The notes: generated from the letters alone by a model not told the origin. Positions 35,761-47,817 are shown, counted from the stretch's first letter. The stretch: DNA of 64,000 nt from Siphonodentalium dalli (GCA_032622095.1 CP136066.1:193928816-193992815); one strand, 5' to 3'. Program-made: numbers and translations.

Positions 35761-35790
35761 ACAGATACAGATACAGATACAGATACAGAT
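35761..35790. repeat. (ACAGAT)n microsatellite
   Basis: Five units of the hexamer acagat. Confidence 0.9.
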
Positions 35791-35870
35791 AGTTTATTCT
35801 CAAGTCACCATAAATATTGGTATAATAGAGTGAGAATATATATATACATGTGAATAGACCAATTGAACAT

Positions 35871-36271
35871 TTAACCCTTTACCCAACAAACCGGCCAAAA
35901 CCGGCCAAATAAAGCTTCAACAGCCTAAAATATCTTCGGTCTGTCTCAATAAAACCATACAAATATGGATATCATTGGAACCGGCTCCTTGACCACATTG
36001 TGATAGTTACAGTTATGCCCTGTGCCAATGCATTCTCTTATATATGCGAGTCGACCATAGGTCGCCTCGCATATATAAGAGAATGCATTGGCCTAAAACA
36101 AATCTTTTTTTAACACTTTTTTACCATTTTTTCTTACATTCTTTAACAATTTTATAATTTTTAATGTGTTAAGCCAATACATTCTCTTATATATGCGAGG
36201 CGACCTATGGTCGACTCGCATATATAAGAGAATGCATTGGCACAGGGCCCTTCTGTTGGGTAAAGGGTTAA
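35871..36271 (+). mobile_element. TTAA-type hairpin MITE, copy PB2
   Basis: TTAA-CCCTTTACCCAACA at the left and the inverse with TTAA at 36268-36271. It has the same structure and orientation as PB1 (5559-5948): subterminal ccggccaaaaccggcc, facing hairpins at 36024-36092 and 36173-36241, and an AT spacer. The core is 393 bp and very similar to PB1, implying fairly recent spread. Confidence 0.88.
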
Positions 36272-38839
36272 TATAACATGTATACCAATAGGGCACATTC
36301 GTGGATGGGTGTAGGTACGGTGTATACACAATGCACGTCCTCCCATACGATTACTGGTACTGGCGCGTATACATACACATTTCATTTTATAGAGGCACGG
36401 ATATACATACAGTTCGCCTGAAACACGGACTCCGTTAGCAAAATAATAGTTTATAAAATTAATGTCCACCAACCCAGACCACTGGGTGTCGATTGTTGCC
36501 AGTTGACCGCTTTGCTTGACGACACTGAACTTGCAACACATAATATCTCGTCTTACTCATCTCGAGAAATTATGAACCCAAAAACATGTAATGTCATCGG
36601 AAACATGATCCGGGTCATTATCCTCAATTTGTGTGAATCACCAACATTAACAATTAATATGTTTCTGATGCTATATGTAATTCTAATTTATTTTATTTAA
36701 GTGTTATGACATCGACCTCATATATGCGAATTTGTTAATAAATCATATCTTAGCCAACAAATTTAGCGCCACAAAATGACCTCGTATTTATATATAAGCA
36801 TACGTTATTAAACGGCATGTGACACTCGCATATACTTTAAATGTCAGGTATGAGATGATTTAAGGAACTTTTGAGTGATAACTCGAAAAACCGATCTTTC
36901 CGGCGGAAATAGTCGTGACTCGTCGATCTATACATATTATATAAGCTTCAAGGTTAGCCGAACACCGACGAAAATCCCATGCAGAGCATTTTCGGGAGGT
37001 TTCGTTATTTTCCGGATACTTACTTTAGTAGAATTCGATCTTGTTCTGCAAACATATTAATTGAATTGAGTATATTTTATTATAGTGACCTGTGTATAAA
37101 TATAATACATTTGCGTACAAAAGTTATGTTACATGTCCAATACACCCGGCCGTTAAGGCCTATAAGTCACTTTAAGTCCAATAATTGCATTAAATTACAT
37201 TGCGTGGTGTCAAAACTATAGATTGTCTCCTCTTGAATGCTTTATGTAAAAATATAGATGTCTGACGAGGAAAGTTAGTCATTAGATAACCACCCATGAA
37301 AATAAGAGCATTGACACCATTTATCCAGAAATTTATCTTTCCGAAGAAGTCAACTCTGATGCCATCATACGCCCCATATGAAAAAATTAAATAAAGTTCA
37401 TCCTCAACAATTTTCCTATCGCAAAACATACACAACCGTTCATCAAAATCATCTCTCTTCCACCTGCCGGTTTCAACACGTAATGATAATATTCTACTGT
37501 GCCATTACAGAACTTTCATGTTTCTAAATGTTATAAATATGTACATACAGTTCGGTGTTATGACTACATTACTATCTTTATACAGTATATAAGCTTCATG
37601 AGTCTTTCTATACATCACTCAACAAAATTATCCTTGTTTTTTCAATGAGGTGTTTCTCACAAATAATACATACGTTAAAATGATACAATAGATTGCAACA
37701 TGCAATCCTAATCCTTTCTTTTCTAAATGGATTCTCCCATCAGTTATAACGTATGCATGGTAATGGTATATTATTCATTTGAGGGATGTTCAAGTGATGA
37801 CATCAGACAACAGATAAATAATAGTGGAGGATGAGTCCCATTTAGTGAGGGAAATGTTTAGATAATAGAGAGACATTTCGCAAAATCACTATTACGATTA
37901 CGGATAGGATATATATTATCCTTGTATATAAGGTGGACACCATCACAACTTACATACGACGGTTAATTGGTGAGCATATATCCCACTATATTCAGTTACA
38001 CATATATATTTGACGGAAAAAGTAATGTATGCCTTTTTCAGATCCCATGTTCTTATCCACCACGCGGATAATGTTAGAGCGGCCACAAGCAGGACCGGTG
38101 GCACATGCTTGACACATCTGCACATAATTAAACTGAGTGGGGTATAATTCGTCTCACATAATAATCTATTATTGATGCAATTATAGGGAAACTTGACTGA
38201 CTCTTGTAGTGATCTAATAATGCATAGCCCAACTCGGTGCGCAAAATCGAATGTTAGCGTACACTGGCAGGATATTGTCCATATCGTAATCGTATTCGTG
38301 ATTTTGCGAAAGGTCTCTACTAAGTTCAATAAACGACACATATGACAACACAGCGCTTGCTATTTCTCGCCGCTCATCAGCGTTGAGTGGGTCAGGGTGA
38401 ATCACTCTCCCAAAAAATATCCCCACGGTGTTGAGTGTTTTGCTTTATCGCACACTCTGTATATACTGTATGCAAATTATATCGAGACTGGCTACTCGCC
38501 GCCATCACTTCCTACAACAATTACTATAATTTCTTGTTTTAGTTATGAGTGGTTTATTTGAGGCTATTTTGTTAGGCGACTCGTGGTTGTTTCGATATTA
38601 TTTTAGTGAGTAATTGCTTATAAATGTCATGCGGGGTATTATCTTCGTCGTAGCGTCATATTATTTACAATCTGAGCTGAAGAAAAAGTCGTTGTGCCTC
38701 CAAGTATAAGCAAAATTAGTAAACGGTAATTGTACTTTTGACATTCATCAATCATTCGTGTATTCTCATATGAGTATATCTTATATAGTGCAGGAGAAAC
38801 ACAGATGGCGACGAACTTCCACGGCAACATCTTATTTTG
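36272..38839. other. Long stretch with no gene recognised
   Basis: About 2.6 kb AT-rich DNA. Reading frames of up to 132 codons (37943-38341, minus strand) lack recognisable domains and have repeat-like composition. No RNA gene or transposon end identified. Confidence 0.45.
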
Positions 38840-39001
38840 AAAATAAGCACAATACGGGCATATTTTATAATTGCGCGAAAAAAGCTCATATTGGCAATAT
38901 TTTAAAAGTCAAATACGCTCTATATGGGCTAAACGCTGGTTATTAAAACAGCCCTTTTGGGACTATTTCAATATGAAATAAGCCCGTATTGTGCTTATTT
39001 T
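38840..39001. repeat. Inverted repeat, 20-bp perfect arms
   Basis: AAAATAAGCACAATACGGGC (38840-38859) and its complement (38982-39001) around 122 nt. A small foldback element is likely; no target duplication seen. Confidence 0.65.
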
Positions 39002-39587
39002 GACGATAACAGGTTGGAAAATAACACGAATAAACCAACTCACGACTTACCAGATGTACGCTCTTTATAATGTGTGTTCACTGTGGCCCGCGCCATCCAG
39101 CAGAATAACGGATTCAAAGTCCACTATCTGTATATTTCAGAATCAATAAGTCCAATATGAACCTATATGTGAATATTTAGATCCAATATGAACCTATTTG
39201 CACCAATATATTCTGCACGCTCAAACCCGACCAAGAGATAAACGTAGTTTATCGGTTATCGAGGGGTGTTTCTGTGTCTGTAGCAACTTTCCATAATTAC
39301 GGTTATTACGCATCTTAACGCGTCCAGGATAGATATATCTGCAACACATACGAAAACGACCCAAATTGTTATTTTTAACTATAAATGAACGTCTTTTGGA
39401 CTCAGCTGTAAATTAATACAGAGCAAGAGAGGCAGATAAGTAGCTATATGTATAGGTAGCATATATAGAAGTGTTCTACTTGTCACAATTCAATCAGTCA
39501 TTCATTATATACACATGTCATCACTCGCAAATTTACAAAATATATAACTTCAAGCACTTGACAATGGTCTCTTCTATATACCATAGA
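39002..39587. other. No gene recognised
   Basis: Intergenic DNA; a short direct repeat 'tccaatatgaacctat' occurs at 39150 and 39182. The last 8 bases ACCATAGA (39580-39587) are the left target duplication of the next element. Confidence 0.45.
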
Positions 39588-39894
39588 CAGGATTAGCGCT
39601 GGACGAAAATAGTGTAAACATATTTTTATTTCCAAATCCAAACATAATACACATAATACACAAATGACATAAATATACAACATATAAGAGATAATGTATG
39701 GAAATGAGGATCAGACAACAAGCCCGAGGGCTTATATGAAGTCTTCTCCTCTTTGGCGACATGCCCCTTCCCCAATAAGTGAGGGAGGGGTATCGATCAG
39801 ACGGGAAATAATAGAAATAATATTTTTTAAAGGAGAAGTAACTAAGTTTAAGTTGGGATGGACACAGCGGGAAGATAGTGTTAGGGATAGCAGG

Positions 39895-39968
<74 letters not shown>

Positions 39969-40365
39969 AGAGAGAGAGAGAGAATGAGAGGGAGAGTGAG
40001 AAAGTAGAGGGGACAGAGTTTTCAATAATTTAGTTGCTGCGTGATGAAAATTATGCTCGTAGTAATATGCATGCGTCAGGCTCCATGGGAGGGCGTCAAT
40101 CGTCAATGGACGAAAATGTTCTCTTGCCAAACTTTTTGCCAAATGAAATTATTTTTTTCCCAAATTTAATTGCGCGTATGATTGGGGTAATGATCGTGTT
40201 TTTATCTTTGTTAAAAACTAGCCACAGACACAGGTAGAATGAGCTACTAGAAAAGCAAGTTAATATTATTAATAAATATCAAAGTAGAAATAAATATCTA
40301 AGCGACACCAGCCTGGAAAAGTTTTGCCAAATGAAAATAATTGGCAAGCGGCAGCGCGAACCATG
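39588..40365 (+). mobile_element. hAT-type MITE, copy 4
   Basis: A 778-bp element with ends CAGGATTAGCGCTGG and CAGCGCGAACCATG, flanked by a perfect 8-bp duplication ACCATAGA (39580-39587 and 40366-40373). It belongs to the family of 1639-2601 by its GCGCTGGAC core and by subterminal TTGCCAAA motifs near the right end (40128-40145, 40325, 40341). It contains a (GA)n tract. The ends are more diverged than in copies 1 and 2, so it is older or from a sister subfamily. Confidence 0.87.
39898..39984. repeat. (GA)n microsatellite inside hAT-type copy 4
   Basis: About 85 bp of GA dinucleotides with one AAG interruption. It makes long Arg-Glu or Ser-Leu frames that are not genes. Confidence 0.95.
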
Positions 40366-40504
40366 ACCATAGAGTATGTCTCTGTGCATACTTTCACACG
40401 CTGACAAGTTTGCCTGAAAATTTTGCGGTCATTTCGGCATCCTTGGAATTTTGCGACGGATAAATTGCCTGGCTGTGAACGTAATTTAAGTTTAAACAAA
40501 TACA

Positions 40505-40840
40505 GGGGAAAAAATAAAGTTTGTGTGGTTATACGGAAAAGTTACATGTCGACACAATCATTTTGAACAGAAGTATGGGCTAATGGTTTATACACGCAGT
40601 AATATACAATATAAGAAAAATAGCTTTGATACGATGTCGCTAGTTTCAAGCAAACGATGAATAACATTTCGCGGGGAAAAAAATAAAGTTTGTGTGTTTA
40701 TACGGAAAAGTTACATGTCGACACAATCATTTTGAACAGAAGTATGGGCTAATAGTTTATACGCGCAGTAATATACAGTAAAGAAGAATAGCTTTGATAC
40801 GCTGTCGCTAGTTTCAGGCAAACGATGAATAACATTTCGT
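40505..40840 (+). repeat. 168-bp tandem duplication
   Basis: Unit 40505-40672 is repeated at 40673-40840 with about a dozen differences (starts ggggaaaaaataaagtttgt, ends gaataacatttcg). A simple head-to-tail duplication. Confidence 0.9.
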
Positions 40841-42059
40841 GGTGTATGAGAGGCTCATCCAAGCATAAATTCTTTAACAAATTTCCTGTATAAAACAGCC
40901 ATATCCGCCGGCAGTTCCGAGCGCAAAGTGGATCAAATCATTATTGTTTCTTATTTGCAATTTCTCTGTTTCCGCAAGACTTTATAAATATTATACGGAT
41001 ACTGGAATTATTCCATCTGAAGATGTTTTTATTGTTACTCCGAGGTGAAAACTAGCGGAAATAACATTTACTGAGACCTTCCCACCACGAAACCCGCTAT
41101 AAACCTCGGGCAATTTATCGATTTTCGTGATAAATTCACAAAATGGATCATTTGCAAGCGATAGTCCCCTGCTGGTAGCAATTTTCTCAATCAGTCAGTT
41201 TATTGCAGCAATTAATTATTAGGAGAATTTGAGTACTAAACAAACGACGAAAGCAGGATGGCCCGCTGTTAGAATCCGGCGCACCGTGGGCGATTATATA
41301 TAGATATTCAGATTTAAAAATGGTTGTCTCTTGATAATTCCTGGAAAGTCCAGACGCAGAAAGCTAACTTTGGACAAGAATGTATAACCACGGTGGGGAT
41401 TCACGTGGTTTCGAGGTTGAGTACCACGCATTCCAAATAACCGAAGCGAGTTTTTCATATATAAAAACATAATATGAGGAACTGACAAAAAACATAGCAT
41501 TATGACTGTTACGGGCATATGCTCTATAGTTTAATTTTAAAACAAGTTGATACCTTATTTGTTCGGAAATACTAGTTTTCCATAACATTCTGACCAAAGT
41601 TGCGAGTCGGAGGTTGGTGGAATACACCAGTCGATACATCTATAGGAGAATCCTTCGACTGACAACTTTGATCAGAATGTTAAACCAAGCAACTGTGAGT
41701 CTGGACACAAATCATTTTTTTTTTTTTTTAAATAGTATAGCATATATAATATGCTCGTAGCTGCTAAAATACTATATGTAGTATGTTATATCCCAGTGTA
41801 TTACCTTTTTTTCGCGTATCTGGTTGCATTTGCGATCGCTTCGGCCATTTTGCCAAGTTTTGAATGCGTGATATACTTGTCACCTCGAAACCACGTGATT
41901 CCCCACATGAGCACGGTTAAAAGTGAAGTGTCACTTTTGGAGCAGAACCATTTTACTTATCAACGAGACAAAAGTGTTATCCGTCCAGCAGAGTTTAATT
42001 AACAGGGTTGATAATAGAGGGTTTTCGAAATATATCGGATAGATTTACGACTACGTTAG
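40841..42059. other. No gene recognised
   Basis: Intergenic DNA. 'acattctgaccaaagttg' (41585) and 'caactttgatcagaatgtt' (41662) form a loose inverted pair about 100 bp across. No gene supported. Confidence 0.45.
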
Positions 42060-42152
42060 GGTACTACGTCATCAAATTATAATGTAATACGTCATCAAAT
42101 TATAGGGTTCTACGTCATCAAATTATAGGGTATTACGTCTTCAAATTATAGA
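42060..42152. repeat. Short tandem repeat, ~25-bp unit, four copies
   Basis: Units of the form TACGTCATCAAATTATAGGG with small changes. Confidence 0.85.
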
Positions 42153-42229
42153 GTAACTAGCAGATTAGCCCGCCACTGGCGGGATTGGTCCCATGGCTTT
42201 GGTCGATCCATTAATTTTAGTTTTTCAAG

Positions 42230-42550
42230 GTAATACCGTACGTCGCTGCCACCGCTGATGCCCGAAATATCGCCCAAGGTCATTTGCGGGTACCAGTGTC
42301 AAGGTCATGTTGGGTGGACAAAATAACCCGACAAAAATATTTCCCGTCCCGAGTTGACCATACATAACAAATTTCACATCGACGTCACCGCTGACTATAC
42401 CGAGATATCACCCAAGGTCATTTGTGGGTACCCGTTTCAAGGTCAAGGTCACATCGGGCGGACAAACTGACCCGACGAAAATCTCCCCCGTCCCTTGGAC
42501 CCCCTAAGTACGAAATTTCGTCTCGATATCCCCAGTTTCCGAGCGAGACG
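42230..42550. repeat. AAGGTCA-rich degenerate repeat
   Basis: Two loose units containing 'caaggtcatttg(c/t)gggtacc', 'caaggtca' and 'cccgac(a/g)aaaat', related to 2640-3600. TCAAGGTCA occurs at about 42299 and twice, overlapping, at about 42437-42451. Confidence 0.5.
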
Positions 42551-44403
42551 GTCAAATGCCGTATTTTCACTAAAGTAGATAAACGCTCTTTAATAGCGAC
42601 GCCTCATATACAAACGCTCATTAATTATCACGCGATTAACCCATCAATCCCCATTACGGTGGCAGTTGAATGGTGAAGGAGTGCTCGGACGTTCTCAGAA
42701 GCGGTGCGATAACACTTCCCTGTGGCTTTTTACCCTTAGATAGGAAGTTTGGGCTCAATCGGTCGAGCCGTTTGACCACCAAGGTGTGATCAATGGGAAT
42801 TTGTGATTCCTCAAATAATATGAAATATACAAATTCTCAGGTCTGCCTAATTCTAAGAGGACCATTGACCATCATTAGGCAGACTGTGACATTATGCAGA
42901 CCAAATCCGGTCTGCCTACTTTTTGCATGTCAGTCACAACTAGTTATCTAGGGCTTTAATTGTTAACACCTCTCCTTGTTCAACCGATTTAGGTTGTCTT
43001 TTGTCTATAAAATGATTGGATTGAAAAAAATAAATTGTTAAAGGCATTTCAGCCCCGTTAGTTTTGAGAACATGTATATTCTGTCGATATATAATTTCAT
43101 CATTGTGCGGTCGAAACATCCACAGCGGTCTTGAAAATATAAACTTTTCTGGTTTTTGCATTTTTATGTATAGGATGCAGCAAAAAAGAAGATAACAGGT
43201 CAAATGTCATTAAAACATCGAAAAATCTATGTCTCAAAATATATAGTAGATATGTCACAACGGATATTGGGTATCAAATTATCTGGTTTGTACCAAAACT
43301 TCATTTAAATATACAAACATTTAGTCAATTAGTTTGGCATGTCCTTCGTGTAAGATTACCCTAACCCTAGCCCTAACCATACCTCTGATCTTAACCCTAA
43401 TACATATGGAGAATGGAGGGTGTGTGTGATTTTGTGTATTCTTTCATGAAGGTTATATATACCATTAGTTTTGTTGTATTATACAGCCATCAATTATATC
43501 AAGCCTTCGATAACTTACCTCACTTGGATTATTGACTAGACGATACTTTATGGTGATATTTTACCCACATGTTGTGGACGTCCGCGATATTAATCTATAT
43601 TCTAAGCAAACAGAGCCACACGTTGCACTGATCATGCACACACAATATTAAACAAAGTGTGTTTAATGACGCGTTCATTATGTTTGGAAAGTCCCAATAA
43701 AACCAACTAACTATTTCGCGCAATGCAGTGCTTTGGTTCTCCAGTTATATTATGCATAGCATACATCAAGCAAATTAAAACACAAGAGATACAAAAAAAC
43801 CAATGTCAGAAATGGTAACACGCTCAATATCATATATTATAAACCCATGTTTGTAATTATAGAATATAAAATATATTTGTTTCGCGAATGACAAACTCAG
43901 AATTCCGTTAAAATAACAATAACATCCAGCACCTAATTAACGAACCGGAGGCCGACTCGGCCGTCTCCGACCACAACCCTCAGTGGGCTGCACAACGAGA
44001 AATGTCTATAAAAGTTGAAATATAAGACTTACAAATTATCTTTTTCATTGATTTTATTTGTAATTGACGTAGCTTGTCACAAACCAAAAAATCAACATTG
44101 TTGACATAATAATGTAAAGGACAATAAACGAAATTGAACTTTCCAACTTCACTTTTTACCGGACTCGGCCTCCTGGTCGCGCAGTTCGACTTTAAATCCG
44201 TCCCAAAAATTCCCAATATCTATAAATAAAACCCCCAGCGTAAACTCCAGCGCCCAGCCGGAACACGAATTTGGACACCAGTATACACGCGGCGCGTGTA
44301 ATAATTTGCTGCCATTTTACTGAGTAGCATGCAAAATCGTCAACAAGACCTACCGCTCTAAATATCCGTTTTGTCAATATATTTTTATCGGGGCATTTGT
44401 TCT
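42551..44403. other. No gene recognised
   Basis: Contains a short stem GTCTGCCTAA / TTAGGCAGAC (42842 and 42884) and a degenerate telomere-like tract (43358-43402). Otherwise no supportable feature. Confidence 0.45.
43358..43402. repeat. Degenerate CCCTAA-type interstitial tract
   Basis: About four imperfect CCCTAA units (taccctaaccctagccctaa, then cttaaccctaa). Too short and degenerate to be a telomere; probably an interstitial relic or chance. Confidence 0.45.
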
Positions 44404-44650
44404 CTATGGAGCCCCGGAGGTGACATCCGATTTTTTTTATAAAGTCGTGACCACGAGAATATGAAGTCGTGGCCATGCACGACCTTATTCTCGTGGCAAC
44501 GACTTCATATATTCTCGTGGCCATGACGTTAAAGTCGTGGCCACGACTTTCTTCATATGCTCGTGACCACGACTTCATTTTCTCGTGGCCACGACTTCAT
44601 ATGTTCTCGTGGCCACGACTAATATGTTATGTCACCCCGGGGCTCCATAG
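44404..44650. mobile_element. 247-bp MITE built of CGTGGCCACGACTT repeats
   Basis: Ends CTATGGAGCCCCGG and the exact inverse CCGGGGCTCCATAG, continuing as (a)ggtgacat. Taking the ends as TATGGAGC, both sides carry GTTCTC, a plausible 6-bp duplication. The interior is a head-to-head and tandem arrangement of roughly 30-bp phrases 'tcgtggccacgacttcatat', so the whole element is largely self-complementary. Confidence 0.78.
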
Positions 44651-46167
44651 TTCTCAAAGTACATAAGACTTTTGAATTTGGGGGCATCCGGGTTTTGGCA
44701 TTTTTGCTTGAAAAACCCGCGCTAAATATAGAGAATCCAGACTGGTAACCAGCCGGTGACATAGTCAAAAAGGAAGTATGACTGGTGCGCTCTGGTTTAG
44801 AGATTGGTGTGATACCAGTATTATTTGTGACTGATTCACACACAGGAGCTCGTTAACGGGGCTTGGCGTTCTCGTTATTGAAACGATGGCCGTGTTGGCG
44901 CAGATAATTTGCACGGGCGAATAATGTATGGTAAATATGCAGTTATAGAAATGTAAATCGCGAGTCGCTACATGATTATAGGAGTAAAGAGTTTGAAATC
45001 TGTCATAATTATCTACATCCAATATGCAATTTGGGGCTTGCAAATGTCAGTATCAAAGTGAGCCCGGAACTAGGGAGCGATTAGAGGTCGGGAGTTTAAA
45101 CAGGTTATTATACCGTCGAGAATTGAATGCACTCCGCTATAATCCACATCAAGAGAATTGTTTGTGTATTTCCCCAAACGAATGGGTTGTTTGATAACAC
45201 AAAACAAAGGAAATATAAATAGTCCTCTTTAGAAGAGATCGTTAAATTACGCCACTCATGATTGGCTGTAATTACAAGATCGGAAAATTGTTTGAATTGG
45301 ATGAACTTTTCAGGAACAATATATTATGTTTCTGCAGGTCTTGAGCGCGGATCTTGTATATATAACGAGGTCCGAATAGTTTTATGATATTGAGATTCGG
45401 GTTTGACATGCAGCGATCTTATACATGTATATAGTACCGTAAGGAATTTAAGAGATATATTACATGTTTAATGATAATTTACAGTTTAATCGTGAGTTAT
45501 ATCATATTTCGGTATATATGACATACATGCAACTAAAGTAGCAGAACTCTTTTGATAACAACAAAAGAGTGTTGTTATTTATATCAACTAACAGAATGTC
45601 GCTCTGGGCAATTTTCAACGTAAGTAAAACTAAAGCGTCGTGATAAATTTTCAATTTAGGGATAACACTCGAGAATTGTGGCAAACGAACTGTCGCCGGG
45701 CTCGATGTGTATAGGTGTGTACTATATATATACAGACTTTTATGTGTCATGCAGATCTTGTTTGTTTACACGCCAAGCCCTTATTGTCAGTTGCATCCTT
45801 TGTAATATCACTCGGACTCATTTTCTTGGGGCTATTATTTAAACTTCAACAATATGTAATGCAACCGGAAATAGTCACCAAATTGAATGAATAGCTCACT
45901 GATCGCAGCGTGTAATAGTTTCATGGTGTTATCCCATATCATATTTTCACTTATAGATGTTGGCAAAATTTCCACAAGGATATGTATGCCATGTGTTATT
46001 CCTAATATGACGAACTTGAAACATCTATATACATTCCGTTAACCACATACATGTATGTGTCGACGATAACATATTCTTAAGAAATCAATTGCAACCGGCA
46101 TTGGAAGGATGTACGTGTGATTTGTTTCGATGATCTGGATATAGTGTCTAACTTGGCAACACAATAT
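44651..46167. other. No gene recognised
   Basis: Intergenic; nothing supportable seen. Confidence 0.45.
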
Positions 46168-46886
46168 GTTAATGGCTGCGGACACACGTATCACAGTAGC
46201 GATGGCATAGTAGGTGTGACAATTATATATGGTGGAGTTTGGTGACAATTGGTTGTCATCATTAATGTGCCATAGCTAGCGATGTCGCCCGCTGCATATT
46301 CGCACAATGTGTCCTCCAAAGTTCGTTGTAATCAGCATTTTTCTTGTTTTTGGTCCTTGTATATATAGTTCGCTTTGTTTATTCCAGATACTCTCTCGCA
46401 GCTGCATTTCCTCCAACAGTTCCGACATAGCTTCATTGGCCCACATGATAATATTAGCGGAATTATGCGGAGAACTAAACGTCTCAAAATAAAAATCGCA
46501 GTTGGGGAACTGTCTTAATACGCATGAAATTAATAGAAGTGGATAAACATGACTTGAGATCATATCAACAAAACGTACTGCATGCATTTTATGTGAGTGA
46601 ATGAGGGATTGCCACGGTCAAACACAAATATGGACGATCGATCGTGCAATTATATATATATCGTAGAGAATACAATGTAGCAAAACGTAATGAGTACAGA
46701 TCAACCTTGCATGGTGAAACGCAATGGGTTAATTGGTCGAGTCGACTCATTGTGCGGAAACTCGGCGCGCAACATGGCAAGATATGGCAGAGAAATATGA
46801 CGACCAATTGTCACCAAACTTCACCATAATAAATTGTCACACCTACAATGCCATCGCTACTATGTCCGCTGCCAATGCCAATGATA
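46168..46886. repeat. Inverted duplication with ~90-bp arms
   Basis: 46168-46262 (ggctgcggacac...tttggtgacaattggttgtc) is inverted at 46796-46886 with scattered mismatches and a ~10-bp insertion. The roughly 530 bp between contain the possible MADF-like remnant on the minus strand. May be an old foldback or DNA transposon. Confidence 0.72.
46312..46443 (-). pseudogene. Possible MADF/Myb-SANT-like domain remnant
   Basis: Within a 103-codon minus-strand frame (46276-46587), residues 49-92 read W-A-N-E-A-x-S-E-L-L-E-E, then E-S-I-W-N-K-Q-S-E-L-Y and a basic stretch. The spacing of the two Trp residues and the acidic helix resemble the first part of MADF or SANT-like DNA-binding domains, such as the Myb-like partner of PIF/Harbinger elements. 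The rest of the domain is missing and the frame ends soon after. It lies between the arms of an inverted duplication. This is pattern recognition only; chance similarity remains possible. Confidence 0.3.
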
Positions 46887-47060
46887 TGCACTGTATATGT
46901 GGTGTTCGCCCTCACTTTCTTTCTTTAAAAATTCCCTTGAGGACAGCGATGATAAATAACAGTGAAATGTTCAAAACATGTCGTGGTAACTTTACAATGG
47001 AATGAGGATTTAGCAATGAATGGTCGGGTCAAATCGAATGATTTTCTATACACGTATAGT
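46887..47060. other. No gene recognised
   Basis: Short intergenic segment; nothing seen. Confidence 0.4.
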
Positions 47061-47101
47061 GGCGCTGTTGTCTAATGGTTAGCGTGCTCGATTCGAATCC
47101 A
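47061..47101 (+). repeat. Truncated tRNA-like sequence (A and B boxes)
   Basis: GGCGCTGTTGTCTAATGGTT (acceptor and A-box region) is joined after a few bases to a B-box-like GATTCGAATCC. The anticodon arm is missing and a pyrimidine microsatellite follows. It looks like a SINE head or a tRNA pseudogene with an internal deletion. Confidence 0.5.
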
Positions 47102-47357
47102 TCTCGCTCTCTATCTTTCTCTCTCCCCTCCCTCTCTCGTTCTGTCTCTCTCACTCTCTGTCTCTCCATGTCTGTCTATATGTCTCTCTCTCCCTCTCTC
47201 TCTCTCACTCTATCTGTATATATCTCGCTCTCCCTCTGTCTTTCTGTCTGTCTGTCTCTCTCTCTCTCCCTCTCTATATCTCTCGCTCTCTATCTCCCTC
47301 TCCAGCTCTCTCCCCCGCCCTCTCTCTCTCTCTCTCTCTCTCCCTCTCTCTCTCTGC
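47102..47357. repeat. Impure (CT)n / (TCTG)n microsatellite
   Basis: About 255 bp almost wholly pyrimidine on the + strand, mixing CTCT, TCTG and TCTATA units. Confidence 0.93.
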
Positions 47358-47381
47358 CACGGAACGCCAAACGATGTGTTG

Positions 47382-47817
47382 TTTAAAGGCACCGGCGGCG
47401 TTCGTTGCAGAAATATTCATATTTGTTCAAATCGCCATCAACAGAAGGAATATTAAAATATATATCGTTTTGTTCATATGCCAAACATAATCAGCGCGTA
47501 AATAGTATATATATAGTCGTCAAGACGTACGATTGTGTACGTAAACAAGAGCCTGCTCGTGTTACAGAAGTTGTGCTTCTGTTTACATAACATAGCGCAA
47601 TTCTATTGGTTAATCACACACACACATGATATAAACGCTCTTTATTATTTCCATATCAGGAAAACAGTAACAAATAACGCTCTTTATGTTACCATATCCG
47701 GATCTAAACAATAGCCAGGTAACGTAACGTTTTATGCTTTTGTTTACATAACAAAGGAAAAAAATTTGACAATAACATATTGTTTATGCCATATTTCTGA
47801 TTGGTATAAGAACACTC
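47382..47817 (+). repeat. Dispersed ~500-bp repeat, copy 3 (3' shortened)
   Basis: Same family and orientation as 14048-14562 and 28114-28613. It ends after 'tctgattggtataagaacac', about 80 bp short of the other copies. Confidence 0.78.

Noticed and set aside
37943-38426. A 132-codon minus-strand frame and an overlapping 70-codon frame
   Set aside because: No recognisable domain, no supporting codon pattern, and the length is within chance for this amount of AT-rich sequence.
39694-40142. Frames of 97 and 136 codons on opposite strands
   Set aside because: Dominated by (GA)n-encoded Arg-Glu or Ser-Leu runs inside a transposon.
43358-43402. Telomere at this position
   Set aside because: Only about four imperfect CCCTAA units in the middle of the window. 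Listed only as a degenerate interstitial tract.
47075-47392. Frames of 103 and 60 codons on opposite strands
   Set aside because: Translations of a pyrimidine microsatellite.
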